Shown: positions 16,950 through 25,322, counted from the stretch's first letter. The stretch is 64,000 bases of DNA from an uncultured Clostridia bacterium (GCA_910583755.1 CAJTZO010000001.1:1-64000), one strand, 5' to 3'. Program-made: numbers and translations. Notes: a model not told the origin generated them from the letters alone.

Positions 16950-17938
16950 GAGAATTAAAAAAACAACTACAGCAAAAAATAATTTCTCCTTGTTATTTAT
17001 TTTATGGAACAGAAGTATATTTAAAAACAAGATATACAGATTTATTAAAAAAGGTGCTCTTAGAGCCATCCGCCGAAACAATGAATATGGATATTTTTGA
17101 GGGGAACAAACAAGCTGTTTCTGCCATTTTGGATAGTGCAGAAACCCTTCCTTTTTTTAGTGATAAAAGATTTATAGTTGTAAAAGAAAGTGGGTTATTT
17201 CAAACAGGAAGAAAAAATGATAGTGAAAAAATGGCGGATTATCTTAAAAAAATACCAGATACCACTTGTATTCTTTTTTTAGAGACCGAAATTGATAAAA
17301 GAGGAAAAATTTATAAATCAGTTGCAAAAAATGGTTATGTGGCGGAAATGAATGGTCTTTCTGAAAAAGAACTATTATATTGGATAACAAGAGAATGCAA
17401 AAAAAATAAATTTCAAATTGAAACAAAAGTAGCTGCTTATTTGTTACGTATAGTAGGTGGAGAAATGATTCACTTAGAAGCCGAAATTAAAAAATTAAGT
17501 GGTTTTTTGCCGGAAAATGCACAAGTTACAACTTATGATATTGATATTATATGCACTAAATCCTTAGAAACAAAAATATTTGACTTGGTAAATGCTGTAG
17601 CAAATGGAAAACCAAAAGAAGCAATTACCATTTATAGGAATCTACTTTTAATGAAAGAATCTCCACTTATGGTATTAGCTATGATAATTCGACAGTTTCG
17701 CATGATACTTCAGTGTAAAATACTTTCAGAGCAAGGAGAATCACAAATTGCACAGAAAATAGGGTTAAGAGATTTTATGGTAAAAGAATATTTAAAACAG
17801 GCAAAATATTTTAGTGTAAATGAATTAAAACAATCATTGGAATATTGCTTACAAACAGATGTAGATATTAAAACAGGAAAACAAAACAGTGAATTAGCAA
17901 TAGAATTATTAATTTTAAAATATGGTAAAGAACAATAA
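16946..17938 (+). CDS. holA: DNA polymerase III delta subunit
   Basis: The 330-residue protein matches HolA: an early YLFYGTEVYLK motif, a AAA+-like fold without a functional Walker A, and a C-terminal collar domain. Delta opens the beta clamp as part of the clamp loader. The ATG overlaps the comEC stop, as often seen in Firmicutes. A terminator follows at once, so it is the last gene of the comEA-to-holA run. Confidence 0.88.
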   Translation: MRELKKQLQQKIISPCYLFYGTEVYLKTRYTDLLKKVLLEPSAETMNMDIFEGNKQAVSAILDSAETLPFFSDKRFIVVKESGLFQTGRKNDSEKMADYLKKIPDTTCILFLETEIDKRGKIYKSVAKNGYVAEMNGLSEKELLYWITRECKKNKFQIETKVAAYLLRIVGGEMIHLEAEIKKLSGFLPENAQVTTYDIDIICTKSLETKIFDLVNAVANGKPKEAITIYRNLLLMKESPLMVLAMIIRQFRMILQCKILSEQGESQIAQKIGLRDFMVKEYLKQAKYFSVNELKQSLEYCLQTDVDIKTGKQNSELAIELLILKYGKEQ

Positions 17939-17967
17939 AAAAGACAGGCATATTTGCTTGTCTTTTT
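17937..17967. terminator. Bidirectional terminator between holA and the exonuclease gene
   Basis: AAAAGACAGGC and GCTTGTCTTTT pair with one G-T, loop ATATTT, flanked by A and T runs. Confidence 0.85.
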
Positions 17968-17970
17968 TGA

Positions 17971-18723
17971 TTATAAATTTGTTTTTCTAGGTATATCAAA
18001 AGCGTTCGCTTTTCCAAATTTATAAGCCTTTTTTATGATTATTTTTTCTTCTGTGGTTAATTTTCTATCTAATGTTTTTTCAAAATATTCAACAAGTCCT
18101 TTCATATATAAAAAAGATTTCTTAGAAGATAGTTCTGAGATTTGGCATATTTCTGTCTTACACTCTTTTGGACATACAATTTGAAATACTTTTGCTGTAT
18201 AAATAGCATCATTTAATGCATCATGAAAAGGTTGTTCTATTTTCAAATTTAATTCTGTAATAGCATTTTTTAAACCAATAGCTTGACCAGGCTCATATTT
18301 TAAATATTTAGAAGCAAGTTTTTGTACATTAATAAATTGATTACAAATTTTAGTTGCATCTAAATTATAAAATAATATATTTTTAAAAAGAGATTTTATG
18401 TCATCATTTCCCCATGTGCAAAAAATAGCATCCTCTTTTCCTATAAATTTGATAAAAGAATGGTATGCTTTTGTAAATTTTGTGCCATTTTTTAATTGTT
18501 CATAAGTTAAATTTGTAATCTTTTCCACATAAGGATGGATACGAGGATAAATTACGGGTTTGATTAAAATATTAAATTTATCTAAAACAGCAAACTCCTT
18601 ATTTAATTTTACAGCTCCAATTTGTATAATCTCAAAAGGGCAATCAGGATGTAATGTTGTTTGAAAACCTGTTTTAAAATGAAATGGCTGATTAAACTCT
18701 AAGTCTAATACAATATAATTCAT
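17971..18723 (-). CDS. DEDDh-type 3'-5' exonuclease (DnaQ/KapD-like)
   Basis: The start at 18723 is 8 bases after AGGAG; an in-frame ATG nine codons earlier precedes the RBS. The 250-residue protein starts with the Exo I motif YIVLDLEFNQ, has an Exo II-like region with WGNDDIKSL, and an Exo III motif HDALNDAIY that gives the DEDDh set. Similar stand-alone proteins are called sporulation inhibitor KapD or exonuclease RNase T-like; substrate (DNA or RNA) cannot be told. It is monocistronic on the minus strand. Confidence 0.82.
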   Translation of the reverse strand: MNYIVLDLEFNQPFHFKTGFQTTLHPDCPFEIIQIGAVKLNKEFAVLDKFNILIKPVIYPRIHPYVEKITNLTYEQLKNGTKFTKAYHSFIKFIGKEDAIFCTWGNDDIKSLFKNILFYNLDATKICNQFINVQKLASKYLKYEPGQAIGLKNAITELNLKIEQPFHDALNDAIYTAKVFQIVCPKECKTEICQISELSSKKSFLYMKGLVEYFEKTLDRKLTTEEKIIIKKAYKFGKANAFDIPRKTNL

Positions 18724-18851
18724 AGAATGTGCTCCTTTTTTTATATTCATTTTATCAGTATATCATTTTTCTTTTAGAGATACAACCTTTTGAAATACTA
18801 TTGAATAAATAGAAAGAGAATGATAAAATAAAAAAAGAAGGGGGTTATTTT

Positions 18852-19106
18852 TTGAAAGAATATTTTACACAACAGCAAATAGAACAAGGGCTTCATAAAA
18901 TATACATTGAAGAAGATGATTTATTATTAGAAGGAGAATTCATAGAAGGAGAAGGAAAACATTATATTATAACAGGTATTGCAACCATTGAACAAGAACG
19001 ATATCATGATTTTGAAATAGAGTTTAATTTAGTAGAATTTCCAAAAAAAGAAACGATTTCTGCAATTATGGATACAGATTGGGAATGGTATGATTACTTA
19101 TGCTAA
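18852..19106 (+). CDS. Small acidic protein of unknown function
   Basis: This 84-residue product starts at a TTG preceded by AGAAGGGGG. It is strongly acidic, predicted beta-rich, and ends MDTDWEWYDYLC. I do not recognise a family. It lies 21 bases before the carbonic anhydrase gene, whose RBS falls in the gap, so both are likely on one transcript. Normal codon use and an RBS support it being real. Confidence 0.6.
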   Translation: MKEYFTQQQIEQGLHKIYIEEDDLLLEGEFIEGEGKHYIITGIATIEQERYHDFEIEFNLVEFPKKETISAIMDTDWEWYDYLC

Positions 19107-19127
19107 TAAAAAAGAAAGGTGACAAAA

Positions 19128-19679
19128 ATGAATGATGGACTCAAAAAAATGTTAGAATACAATCGTATTTTTGTAGAACATGAAATGTATAAAAAATATG
19201 AAACAACAAAATATCCCGACAGAAAAATAGCAATATTAGCTTGTATGGATACAAGAATGACAGAACTTTTACCTGCTGCACTTGGTTTAAAAAATGGAGA
19301 TGTAAAACTGATTAAAAATGCAGGAGGGCAAGTAATGCATCCTTATGGGAGTGCCATGTTTAGTTTGATTGTTGCAGTTTATGAATTAGATGTTGATACC
19401 ATTGTTGTAATTGGGCATGATGATTGTGGTGGACAACTTTTAGATGGTAAAAAGGTAATTGAAAAAATGATACAACATGGTATTTCTGTAGAAAACATAA
19501 AATATGTAGATGAAACACACAAAAATGTAGAGCAATGGCTGACAGGATTTCATAGTGTAGAAAAATCTGTACATTCTACCTTAGAAATTATTAAAAACCA
19601 TCCTTTGATTCATAAAGATATAGAGGTATATGGTTTTATTATGAGTCCACAAACAGGAGCATTACGCTCTATAGAATAA
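19128..19679 (+). CDS. Beta-class carbonic anhydrase
   Basis: The start is the ATG at 19128, 8 bases after AAAGG; GTG at 19119 is too close to it. The 183-residue protein has the beta-carbonic anhydrase zinc site: CMDTR (Cys and the Asp-Arg pair) and, about 60 residues on, GHDDCGG (His and Cys). The enzyme interconverts CO2 and bicarbonate, supplying bicarbonate for carboxylases such as the acetyl-CoA and pyruvate carboxylases encoded in this window. It is the short form close to YtiB-like proteins. A terminator follows. Confidence 0.87.
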   Translation: MNDGLKKMLEYNRIFVEHEMYKKYETTKYPDRKIAILACMDTRMTELLPAALGLKNGDVKLIKNAGGQVMHPYGSAMFSLIVAVYELDVDTIVVIGHDDCGGQLLDGKKVIEKMIQHGISVENIKYVDETHKNVEQWLTGFHSVEKSVHSTLEIIKNHPLIHKDIEVYGFIMSPQTGALRSIE

Positions 19680-19683
19680 TATG

Positions 19684-19717
19684 AAAAAGGAATCAATTTT
19701 TATATTGATTCTTTTTT
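19684..19717 (+). terminator. Intrinsic terminator after the carbonic anhydrase gene
   Basis: GAATCAAT and ATTGATTC form an 8-bp stem, flanked by A5 and T6. Confidence 0.85.
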
Positions 19718-19763
19718 CTATATTAACATAGGATAGATTATTATAATTAAAGAAGGAATTAAT

Positions 19764-21098
19764 ATGCAAACAAAATTGTTTAGTGATAAAGCGATTTATC
19801 AATTAATTATTCCCTTAATTGTGGAACAAGTATTAGCAGTAACTGTAGGTATGGCAGATATTATGATGATTTCTGTAGCAGGAGAGGCAGCAGTATCTGG
19901 TGTTTCTTTGGTAGACATGATTAATGTTTTAATTATCAACATTTTTGCTGCACTAGCAACAGGTGGTGCTGTTGTTTCTGCGCAATTTATCGGAAAAAAA
20001 GACCGACAGCAAGCCTGTTCATCTGCTTACCAACTTTTATTAATTACCATTATCATTTCTGTTTTTGTTATGATAATGATATTACTATTTAAACGACCTA
20101 TTTTAAGACTATTATTTGGAGAAATTGAAGAAGATGTTATGGAAAACGCAATTATTTATTTGAATATTACTGCTGTTTCTTATCCATTTTTAGCAATTTA
20201 TAACTCTTGTTCCGCATTGTTTCGTTCTATGGGAAATTCAAGAGTTTCTATGTTATTATCATTTTTAATGAATGTGATTAATATTGGGGGAAATGCTTTT
20301 TTTATTTTTTTCCTTCACCTTGGCATTGCTGGTGTGGCAATTCCTTCTTTGATTGCTCGTTTTTTAGCCTCTATAATTATACTATATCTTATTTGTAATA
20401 CTAAAAATCAAATATACATTGAACCAAAACTTCGGATAACCTTGGATAGGGCTATGATTAAAAAGATACTACATATTGGTATTCCAAATGGGCTAGAAAA
20501 TGGATTGTTTCAACTAGGTAGGGTACTTGTGGTGGGTATTATTGCTGGTTTTGGTACGGTACAAATTGCAGCAAATGCAGTAGCAAATAATATTGATTCT
20601 ATGGGTTGTATTCCCGGTCAAGCAATTAGCCTTGCAATGATTACGGTTATAGGTCAGTGTATTGGAGCAGGAGATTATGACCAAGCAGAATATTATACAA
20701 AAAAATTAATGAAAATTTCTTATGCTTTTACATCTTCTATCAACGCTATTATTATTTGTACTTTACCATTACTTCTAACAATTTACCATTTATCTAATGA
20801 TACGCTAGAACTTGCTAAAATATTGATATGGATTCATGCTGGATGTGCTATTTTTTTATGGCCGGCTTCCTTTACTTTTCCTAATGCTTTACGCGCAGCA
20901 AATGATGTAAAATTTACAATGATTGCTTCGATTGCTTCTATGTGGATATTCCGTATTGTAACAAGTTATATTCTTGGAAAATCTATGGGAATGGGAGCGA
21001 TTGGTGTGTGGATTGGCATGATATTGGACTGGATATTTCGCATTATTTGTTTTACATTTCGGTATCGCTCTGGAAAATGGAAACTCCATACTATATAA
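19764..21098 (+). CDS. MATE-family efflux transporter
   Basis: The 444-residue protein has about twelve membrane helices and the MATE hallmarks: an early IIPLIVEQVLAVTVGMADIM segment and, in the second half, GIPNGLENGLFQLGR. MATE proteins export cationic drugs or metabolites using Na+ or H+ gradients. It belongs to the NorM/DinF-like group, but the substrate cannot be told. It is single-gene. Its relation to the broken MATE end at 50-358 is only at family level. Confidence 0.88.
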   Translation: MQTKLFSDKAIYQLIIPLIVEQVLAVTVGMADIMMISVAGEAAVSGVSLVDMINVLIINIFAALATGGAVVSAQFIGKKDRQQACSSAYQLLLITIIISVFVMIMILLFKRPILRLLFGEIEEDVMENAIIYLNITAVSYPFLAIYNSCSALFRSMGNSRVSMLLSFLMNVINIGGNAFFIFFLHLGIAGVAIPSLIARFLASIIILYLICNTKNQIYIEPKLRITLDRAMIKKILHIGIPNGLENGLFQLGRVLVVGIIAGFGTVQIAANAVANNIDSMGCIPGQAISLAMITVIGQCIGAGDYDQAEYYTKKLMKISYAFTSSINAIIICTLPLLLTIYHLSNDTLELAKILIWIHAGCAIFLWPASFTFPNALRAANDVKFTMIASIASMWIFRIVTSYILGKSMGMGAIGVWIGMILDWIFRIICFTFRYRSGKWKLHTI

Positions 21099-21146
21099 AG
21101 AACTTGTTAAAAATGTACAAAAGCAATAGGCTCTTTTCTATCTTTA

Positions 21147-21155
21147 TGCTATACT
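21147..21155 (+). promoter_or_regulatory. Extended -10 promoter for the DUF1538/PII operon
   Basis: TG at 21147-21148 precedes TATACT (21150-21155) by one base, an extended -10. No good -35 is visible. Transcripts would have a leader of about 95 bases before the TTG at 21256. Confidence 0.55.
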
Positions 21156-21169
21156 AATAAAAATAAATC

Positions 21170-21212
21170 ATCCTCTAAGTTGACATTATCTTGTAGTAGC
21201 AATTTAGAGGAT
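21170..21212 (+). other. Leader hairpin upstream of the DUF1538 gene
   Basis: ATCCTCTAA (21170-21178) and TTAGAGGAT (21204-21212) pair perfectly around a 25-base loop, followed by TATTTTATC. It could be a weak terminator/attenuator or a structured leader. It does not match a riboswitch class that I recognise. A second small hairpin (ATCTT/AAGAT, 21219-21237) lies just before the RBS. Confidence 0.45.
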
Positions 21213-21255
21213 TATTTTATCTTATAACTTTTAAGATAGAAAAGGAGGAAATAGA

Positions 21256-22761
21256 TTGTACAAAAATTTAAAAACAAAAATATTAGAATCCCTTTCATCC
21301 GTTCTTCCGATTGTTGTCATTGTTCTTATTTTAAATTTTACAATTGTGCCAATTCCAATTTATACAATGGGATTATTTTTATTAGGTGCTATCTTGTTGA
21401 TATTAGGTATGGGATTATTTACATTAGGAGCAGATATTGCTATGATGCCTATGGGAGAAAGGGTAGGAGCGCAATTAACAAAGTCCAGAAATTTAGTTTT
21501 CTTAATCTTCATTTCATTATTATTTGGTATAATGATTACAATTGCAGAACCAGATTTGCAAGTTTTAGCAACGCAAGTACCCTCTATTCCAAATATGACA
21601 TTAATATTATCTGTTGCAATTGGAGTTGGTAGCTTTCTTGTATTGGCTCTATTACGCATTGTATTTCAAATTAGTTTGGTAAAATTATTAATTCTTTTTT
21701 ATGCAATTGTATTTTTGTTAGCATATTTTTCTCCAACAAAACTTTTAGCAGTTGCTTTTGACTCTGGCGGTGTAACTACTGGTCCTATTACAGTACCTTT
21801 TATTATGGCTTTAGGTCTTGGTGTGGCTTCTGTTCGTGGTGATAAAAATTCCCAAGAAGATAGTTTTGGTTTAATTTCTTTGTGTTCTGTTGGACCTATT
21901 TTAGCTGTTTTATTATTAGGGTTATTTTTTGGAGTATCATCAGAAGAATATATGGTACAGACACAAACAACAGCAGAAAACATAACAGAAATTCTACTTT
22001 TATTTTTAAATGGATTTCCACATTATTTTAAAGAAGTAGCAGTAGCACTTTCTCCTATTGTAGTATTCTTTTTAATTTTTCAAAAAATATATTTGAAATT
22101 ATCCAAACATTATGTTAAAAAAATATATGTGGGGATTATATATACCTACTTAGGTCTTGTATGTTTTTTAAATGGTGTTAATGTTGGATTTATGCCAGTT
22201 GGGAATTTGATTGGAAGCACCATCGCACAATTACAATATCACTGGATATTAGTTCCTCTTGGTATTATTATTGGTATGTTTGTTGTTGTTGCAGAGCCTG
22301 CCGTTCATGTATTAACAAAACAAGTAGAAGAAATTACAAGTGGCAACATTACAAAAAAAGCAATGTTAATTAGCTTATCTTGTGGTGTTGGTATTTCTGT
22401 GGGTCTTGCAATGGTCAGAGTTTTAATAAGTGTTCCTATTTGGTATTTTTTAATACCTGGTTATGGGATTGCAATTACTTTATCTCGTTTTGTACCTAAA
22501 ATTTTTACCTCTATCGCTTTTGACTCTGGAGGTGTAGCTTCTGGACCTATGACAGCAACATTTTTATTACCTTTGGCTATGGGTGCTTGCCAAACATTAG
22601 AAGGGGAAATTATGACAGATGCTTTTGGGATTGTTGCTATGGTAGCCATGACTCCACTTGTTACCATACAAATATTAGGCTTAATTTACACCATAGGAGA
22701 GAACAAAAGAATTACAATACAACCAAAAGAAGAAAAAGACAACGATATTATTGAATTTTAA
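21256..22761 (+). CDS. DUF1538 family integral membrane protein, duplicated
   Basis: The TTG start is 7 bases after AAAGGAGG. The 501-residue protein is almost all membrane helices and clearly consists of two homologous halves: MMPMGERVGAQL (63-74) and FMPVGNLIG (312-320); IAEPDLQVLATQV (96-108) and VAEPAVHVLTKQV (345-357); AFDSGGVTTGP (167-177) and AFDSGGVASGP (421-431). This inverted- or tandem-repeat style and the unwound-looking FDSGG motifs are typical of secondary transporters. From memory, a two-gene DUF1538 pair (UmpAB) was reported as a Na+/H+ antiporter in Halomonas; here both halves are in one chain. The substrate in this lineage is unknown. Two PII-like genes follow in the same operon. 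Confidence 0.85.
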   Translation: MYKNLKTKILESLSSVLPIVVIVLILNFTIVPIPIYTMGLFLLGAILLILGMGLFTLGADIAMMPMGERVGAQLTKSRNLVFLIFISLLFGIMITIAEPDLQVLATQVPSIPNMTLILSVAIGVGSFLVLALLRIVFQISLVKLLILFYAIVFLLAYFSPTKLLAVAFDSGGVTTGPITVPFIMALGLGVASVRGDKNSQEDSFGLISLCSVGPILAVLLLGLFFGVSSEEYMVQTQTTAENITEILLLFLNGFPHYFKEVAVALSPIVVFFLIFQKIYLKLSKHYVKKIYVGIIYTYLGLVCFLNGVNVGFMPVGNLIGSTIAQLQYHWILVPLGIIIGMFVVVAEPAVHVLTKQVEEITSGNITKKAMLISLSCGVGISVGLAMVRVLISVPIWYFLIPGYGIAITLSRFVPKIFTSIAFDSGGVASGPMTATFLLPLAMGACQTLEGEIMTDAFGIVAMVAMTPLVTIQILGLIYTIGENKRITIQPKEEKDNDIIEF

Positions 22762-22779
22762 AAAGGAGGTTGTCTAAAA

Positions 22780-23136
22780 ATGACAAAACAAAAGGAAGTA
22801 AAACCCCTAAAATTAATGGTTACTATTATAGATAGAGGAAAAGGTAAAAAATTAATGTCTTATTACAAAAGTCAAAATATTAACTATTCTTTATTATGTT
22901 TTGGAAAAGGGACCGCAAGCTCAGACGTATTAGATTATCTGGGATTGGATGAATCAGAAAAGGATGTATTTATCTCTGTTGTATATGCGGAAAGTATTCC
23001 TAAAATTTTTACTCAATTAAAAGAGAAAATGGAACTTCATAAGGCAGGACAAGGAATTGTTTTTACAATACCATTAGACAGTATTGGAGGTATGGCATCA
23101 TTTTATGCTTTAACAGGTGGGAGGGAGGAACAATAA
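22780..23136 (+). CDS. PII-like signalling protein (first copy)
   Basis: The 118-residue protein has the PII layout: beta strand LKLMVTIIDRG, a T-loop stretch (GKGTASSDVLDYLGLDE), a strand KDVFISVVYAE and the C-terminal GQGIVFTIPLDSIGG segment equivalent to GKIFVxPVEDV of GlnB. It lacks the T-loop QKGHTELYRG motif with the uridylylated Tyr and the B-loop lysine, so it is not a classic nitrogen sensor and its ligands may differ. PII proteins often bind and gate transporters (GlnK-AmtB, SbtB-SbtA). Placed 18 bases after a transporter-like gene, it most likely regulates that protein. RBS AAAGGAGG precedes the ATG. Confidence 0.8.
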   Translation: MTKQKEVKPLKLMVTIIDRGKGKKLMSYYKSQNINYSLLCFGKGTASSDVLDYLGLDESEKDVFISVVYAESIPKIFTQLKEKMELHKAGQGIVFTIPLDSIGGMASFYALTGGREEQ

Positions 23137-23137
23137 A

Positions 23138-23470
23138 ATGAGTATGAATAAGGAATATGCTTTAATTATTGCAATTGTTAATCATGGCTATTCTGCTGAT
23201 GCCATGGAAGCAGCAAAAAAAGCAGGTGCCACAGGAGGAACCATTATACAAGGGCATGGAGTGAGTGGAAAAGAAGCAGCAAAGTTTTTTGGTATTACTA
23301 TTAATGATAACAAGGAACTGTTGATGATTGTAGCAAGAAAAGAAATGAAACAAAAAATTATGATGAATATTTCTTCTGAAATGGGTATGAGTTCCCCTGC
23401 AAAGGGAATTGTGTTTTCTTTACCTGTTGATGATGTTTATGGACTATTCTCTGGACATATTGATATGTAA
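23138..23470 (+). CDS. PII-like signalling protein (second copy)
   Basis: The start is the ATG at 23138 (RBS GGGAGGGAGG inside the previous gene), one base after the stop of the first copy. The 110-residue protein again shows the PII pattern: YALIIAIVNHG, a T-loop stretch QGHGVSGKEAAKFFGITI, KELLMIVARKE and AKGIVFSLPVDDVYGL. It is clearly diverged from its neighbour (similar mainly at the GIVF-LP core and the flanking strands), so the pair is an old duplication and could form mixed trimers or two separate sensors. The T-loop lacks the classic Tyr. A terminator follows. Confidence 0.8.
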   Translation: MSMNKEYALIIAIVNHGYSADAMEAAKKAGATGGTIIQGHGVSGKEAAKFFGITINDNKELLMIVARKEMKQKIMMNISSEMGMSSPAKGIVFSLPVDDVYGLFSGHIDM

Positions 23471-23507
23471 AAAAACGCCCTTTTTGATAGAAAGGGTGTT
23501 TTTTTGC
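23470..23507 (+). terminator. Intrinsic terminator after the second PII-like gene
   Basis: ACGCCCTTT and AAAGGGTGT pair with one G-T, loop TTGATAG, followed by T7; A-rich on the other side, so it may also serve the convergent membrane gene. Confidence 0.88.
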
Positions 23508-23517
23508 AGAATCATTA

Positions 23518-24000
23518 TTATTCTTTTTTACCAAAGAAAACAAATAAATATGGCATTAAATTTTGAAAAAAAGAACCTATCCAGTGAAGTTGAGTACCGC
23601 CAAGTTTAACGAGCAATTCCCAGATAAAATGACTCCACTCAGAAGCTTCTGATAAATACATAAAAATAATTGCTAATGAACCTGTAATACTTCCCATTAT
23701 AAACTGTATTATTGTAATTATCATATAAAATGCAACAATAATTGTAGCAGAAAAGAAGATTTCTTTCCGTGTCATGGTATGGAAAAAAAATCTACCTGCT
23801 AAAATAGAAACAGCAAAAATAATTCCATAAAGAAGTAGTACCCTTGTGTCATCAATAGTAACCTCAATAGTTCCTGTGTCATTTGGCGTCTTTATCACTG
23901 CAAATTTTGATATTAAATAGATAATTAAGTGAAAGGAAATTTTACCAGCTATTATACAATACATAGGAACTCTCCATAACGTACTTTTTCTAATGTTCAT
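23518..24000 (-). CDS. Membrane protein of unknown function
   Basis: This 160-residue product has about four hydrophobic segments (near residues 13-31, 53-70, 82-118 and a short C-terminal one) and a charged turn EASEWSHFIWELL. I recognise no family. RBS AAAGGAAG lies before the ATG. It is 32 bases downstream of the flavin oxidoreductase gene on the same strand, so co-transcription is likely. Confidence 0.6.
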   Translation of the reverse strand: MNIRKSTLWRVPMYCIIAGKISFHLIIYLISKFAVIKTPNDTGTIEVTIDDTRVLLLYGIIFAVSILAGRFFFHTMTRKEIFFSATIIVAFYMIITIIQFIMGSITGSLAIIFMYLSEASEWSHFIWELLVKLGGTQLHWIGSFFQNLMPYLFVFFGKKE

Positions 24001-24032
24001 TCTATATCTTCCTTTCCCTTAGCTGTTTTTTT

Positions 24033-25097
24033 TTATGAATTAAGTTCCTCTATAATTTCCTTTACTGTTGTTATTTTATCTACTTTATAAGCATTTGTAC
24101 CACAAAACAATAAAGAATCTTTAACATCTCCTTTAGCAGCACGAATAAGTGCTTCTGTGATACAATAAGGTGTTGTTGTAGGGTTGCATTTTTCTAAACA
24201 TTTATAACATCTTGTTATTTTTTCTTTTTCTACTTTTCGTAACTCTGTAAAAGGGTTATTAATTGCACGTCCGGGCATACCAACAGGACTTTTTACAATG
24301 CTAATATCTTCTTTTTTTGCGTGAATATATGCCATTTTATATGCTATATCTGCATCACATTCTTGTGTTGCAACAAAGCGGGTTGCCATTTGAACTCCAT
24401 CACAACCTAATTTCATATAATGGTCAATATCATTTCTGTCATATACTCCACCTGCAAATATTACTGGAAAAGAACGTTGATACTTTTGTTCAAAGCTTTT
24501 TACATAGGCAATAATATTTTTTACTTCTTCATCATAATCAGTATAATCGTTTTCTAATCCGGAAAGCAATTCCTTTTCTGAAAACCCTAAATGTCCGCCC
24601 GCTTTTGGTCCTTCTATTACAACAAAATCTGGCATACGTTGTCCACGTTTATCCCAACGATGTAATAAAACTTTTGCTGCTTTTACAGAAGAAATAATTG
24701 GTGCGAATTTGATAGGAGCGTTACCAACTAACTCTGGGAGTTCCATTGGTAAACCTGCACCAGATATAATCATATCGGCACCATTTTCAATACAACAATC
24801 TACATAATCCTTATAATGTGTTGCTGCTCTCATAATATTAACACCTATAATACCATTGTTAGAAATTTCTTTCGCTTTTTTAATATGGTAAGCAAGTGCT
24901 TTTAAATTAGTCTTTATAGTATTGGTCAAAAAATCAGTATTTAAAAAACCAGGCTGTGCTGCAGAAATAACACCTACTGCACCTTCTTTTGCTACTGCTC
25001 CAGCTAAAGAAGAAAGGCTGATACCAACACCCATACCACCTTGTATGATGGGAACAGGTATGGTTAAATCTCCAATTAGAAGGGGTTTTAGTTTCAT
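24033..25097 (-). CDS. FMN-dependent oxidoreductase of the nitronate monooxygenase/FabK superfamily
   Basis: The 354-residue TIM-barrel protein starts with IPVPIIQGGMGVGISL and carries the FMN/phosphate segments VIFAGGVYDRND and CDGVQMATRF. This superfamily includes nitronate monooxygenase and enoyl-ACP reductase FabK. It differs from the FabK encoded at 27062 by an extra C-terminal cluster, CYKCLEKCNPTTTPYC, with four Cys. That cluster is typical of a clostridial subgroup of unknown substrate and might bind a metal or Fe-S centre. It is divergent from the fab operon, separated by 255 bases with the FabT-type box in between. Confidence 0.8.
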   Translation of the reverse strand: MKLKPLLIGDLTIPVPIIQGGMGVGISLSSLAGAVAKEGAVGVISAAQPGFLNTDFLTNTIKTNLKALAYHIKKAKEISNNGIIGVNIMRAATHYKDYVDCCIENGADMIISGAGLPMELPELVGNAPIKFAPIISSVKAAKVLLHRWDKRGQRMPDFVVIEGPKAGGHLGFSEKELLSGLENDYTDYDEEVKNIIAYVKSFEQKYQRSFPVIFAGGVYDRNDIDHYMKLGCDGVQMATRFVATQECDADIAYKMAYIHAKKEDISIVKSPVGMPGRAINNPFTELRKVEKEKITRCYKCLEKCNPTTTPYCITEALIRAAKGDVKDSLLFCGTNAYKVDKITTVKEIIEELNS

Positions 25098-25123
25098 AAT
25101 ATAAACAACTCCTTTTATAAAAT

Positions 25124-25146
25124 CATATAGTTTTTATAACTATGTG
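25124..25146. other. Palindrome in the oxidoreductase 5' region
   Basis: CATATAGTT and AACTATGTG pair (one G-T) around TTTAT. It lies 27 bases upstream of the oxidoreductase start on the minus strand and could be an operator or an RNA hairpin. It does not match the FabT box. Confidence 0.4.
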
Positions 25147-25277
25147 ATGTAGATTTAATATTATCAATACTAGAAAATATATTACAAATATAAGATATTG
25201 TCAATATCTATTGCATAAATTGTTACATTTTACTAAAAAATATTTTAGAATAAAAGGGATTATTTTCAAAATAAAGA

Positions 25278-25306
25278 TTGACGGATAAATAAAAGTATCA
25301 TATACT
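25278..25306 (+). promoter_or_regulatory. Sigma-A promoter of the fatty-acid operon
   Basis: TTGACG (25278-25283) and TATACT (25301-25306) with exactly 17 bases between. The -10 overlaps the FabT-like palindrome. Confidence 0.85.
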
Positions 25307-25322
25307 TTGATTATCAAAGTAT
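25302..25322. promoter_or_regulatory. FabT operator (perfect palindrome)
   Basis: Arms ATACTTTGA and TCAAAGTAT flank TTA, giving a perfect 21-base inverted repeat. The core TTTGATTATCAAA equals the FabT box described in streptococci. It covers the -10 element, so bound FabT would block transcription of its own operon. Confidence 0.88.

Noticed and set aside
21179..21184. TTGACA inside the DUF1538 leader
   Set aside because: No matching -10 at 16-18 bases, and it lies in the loop of a hairpin; kept only as part of the leader.
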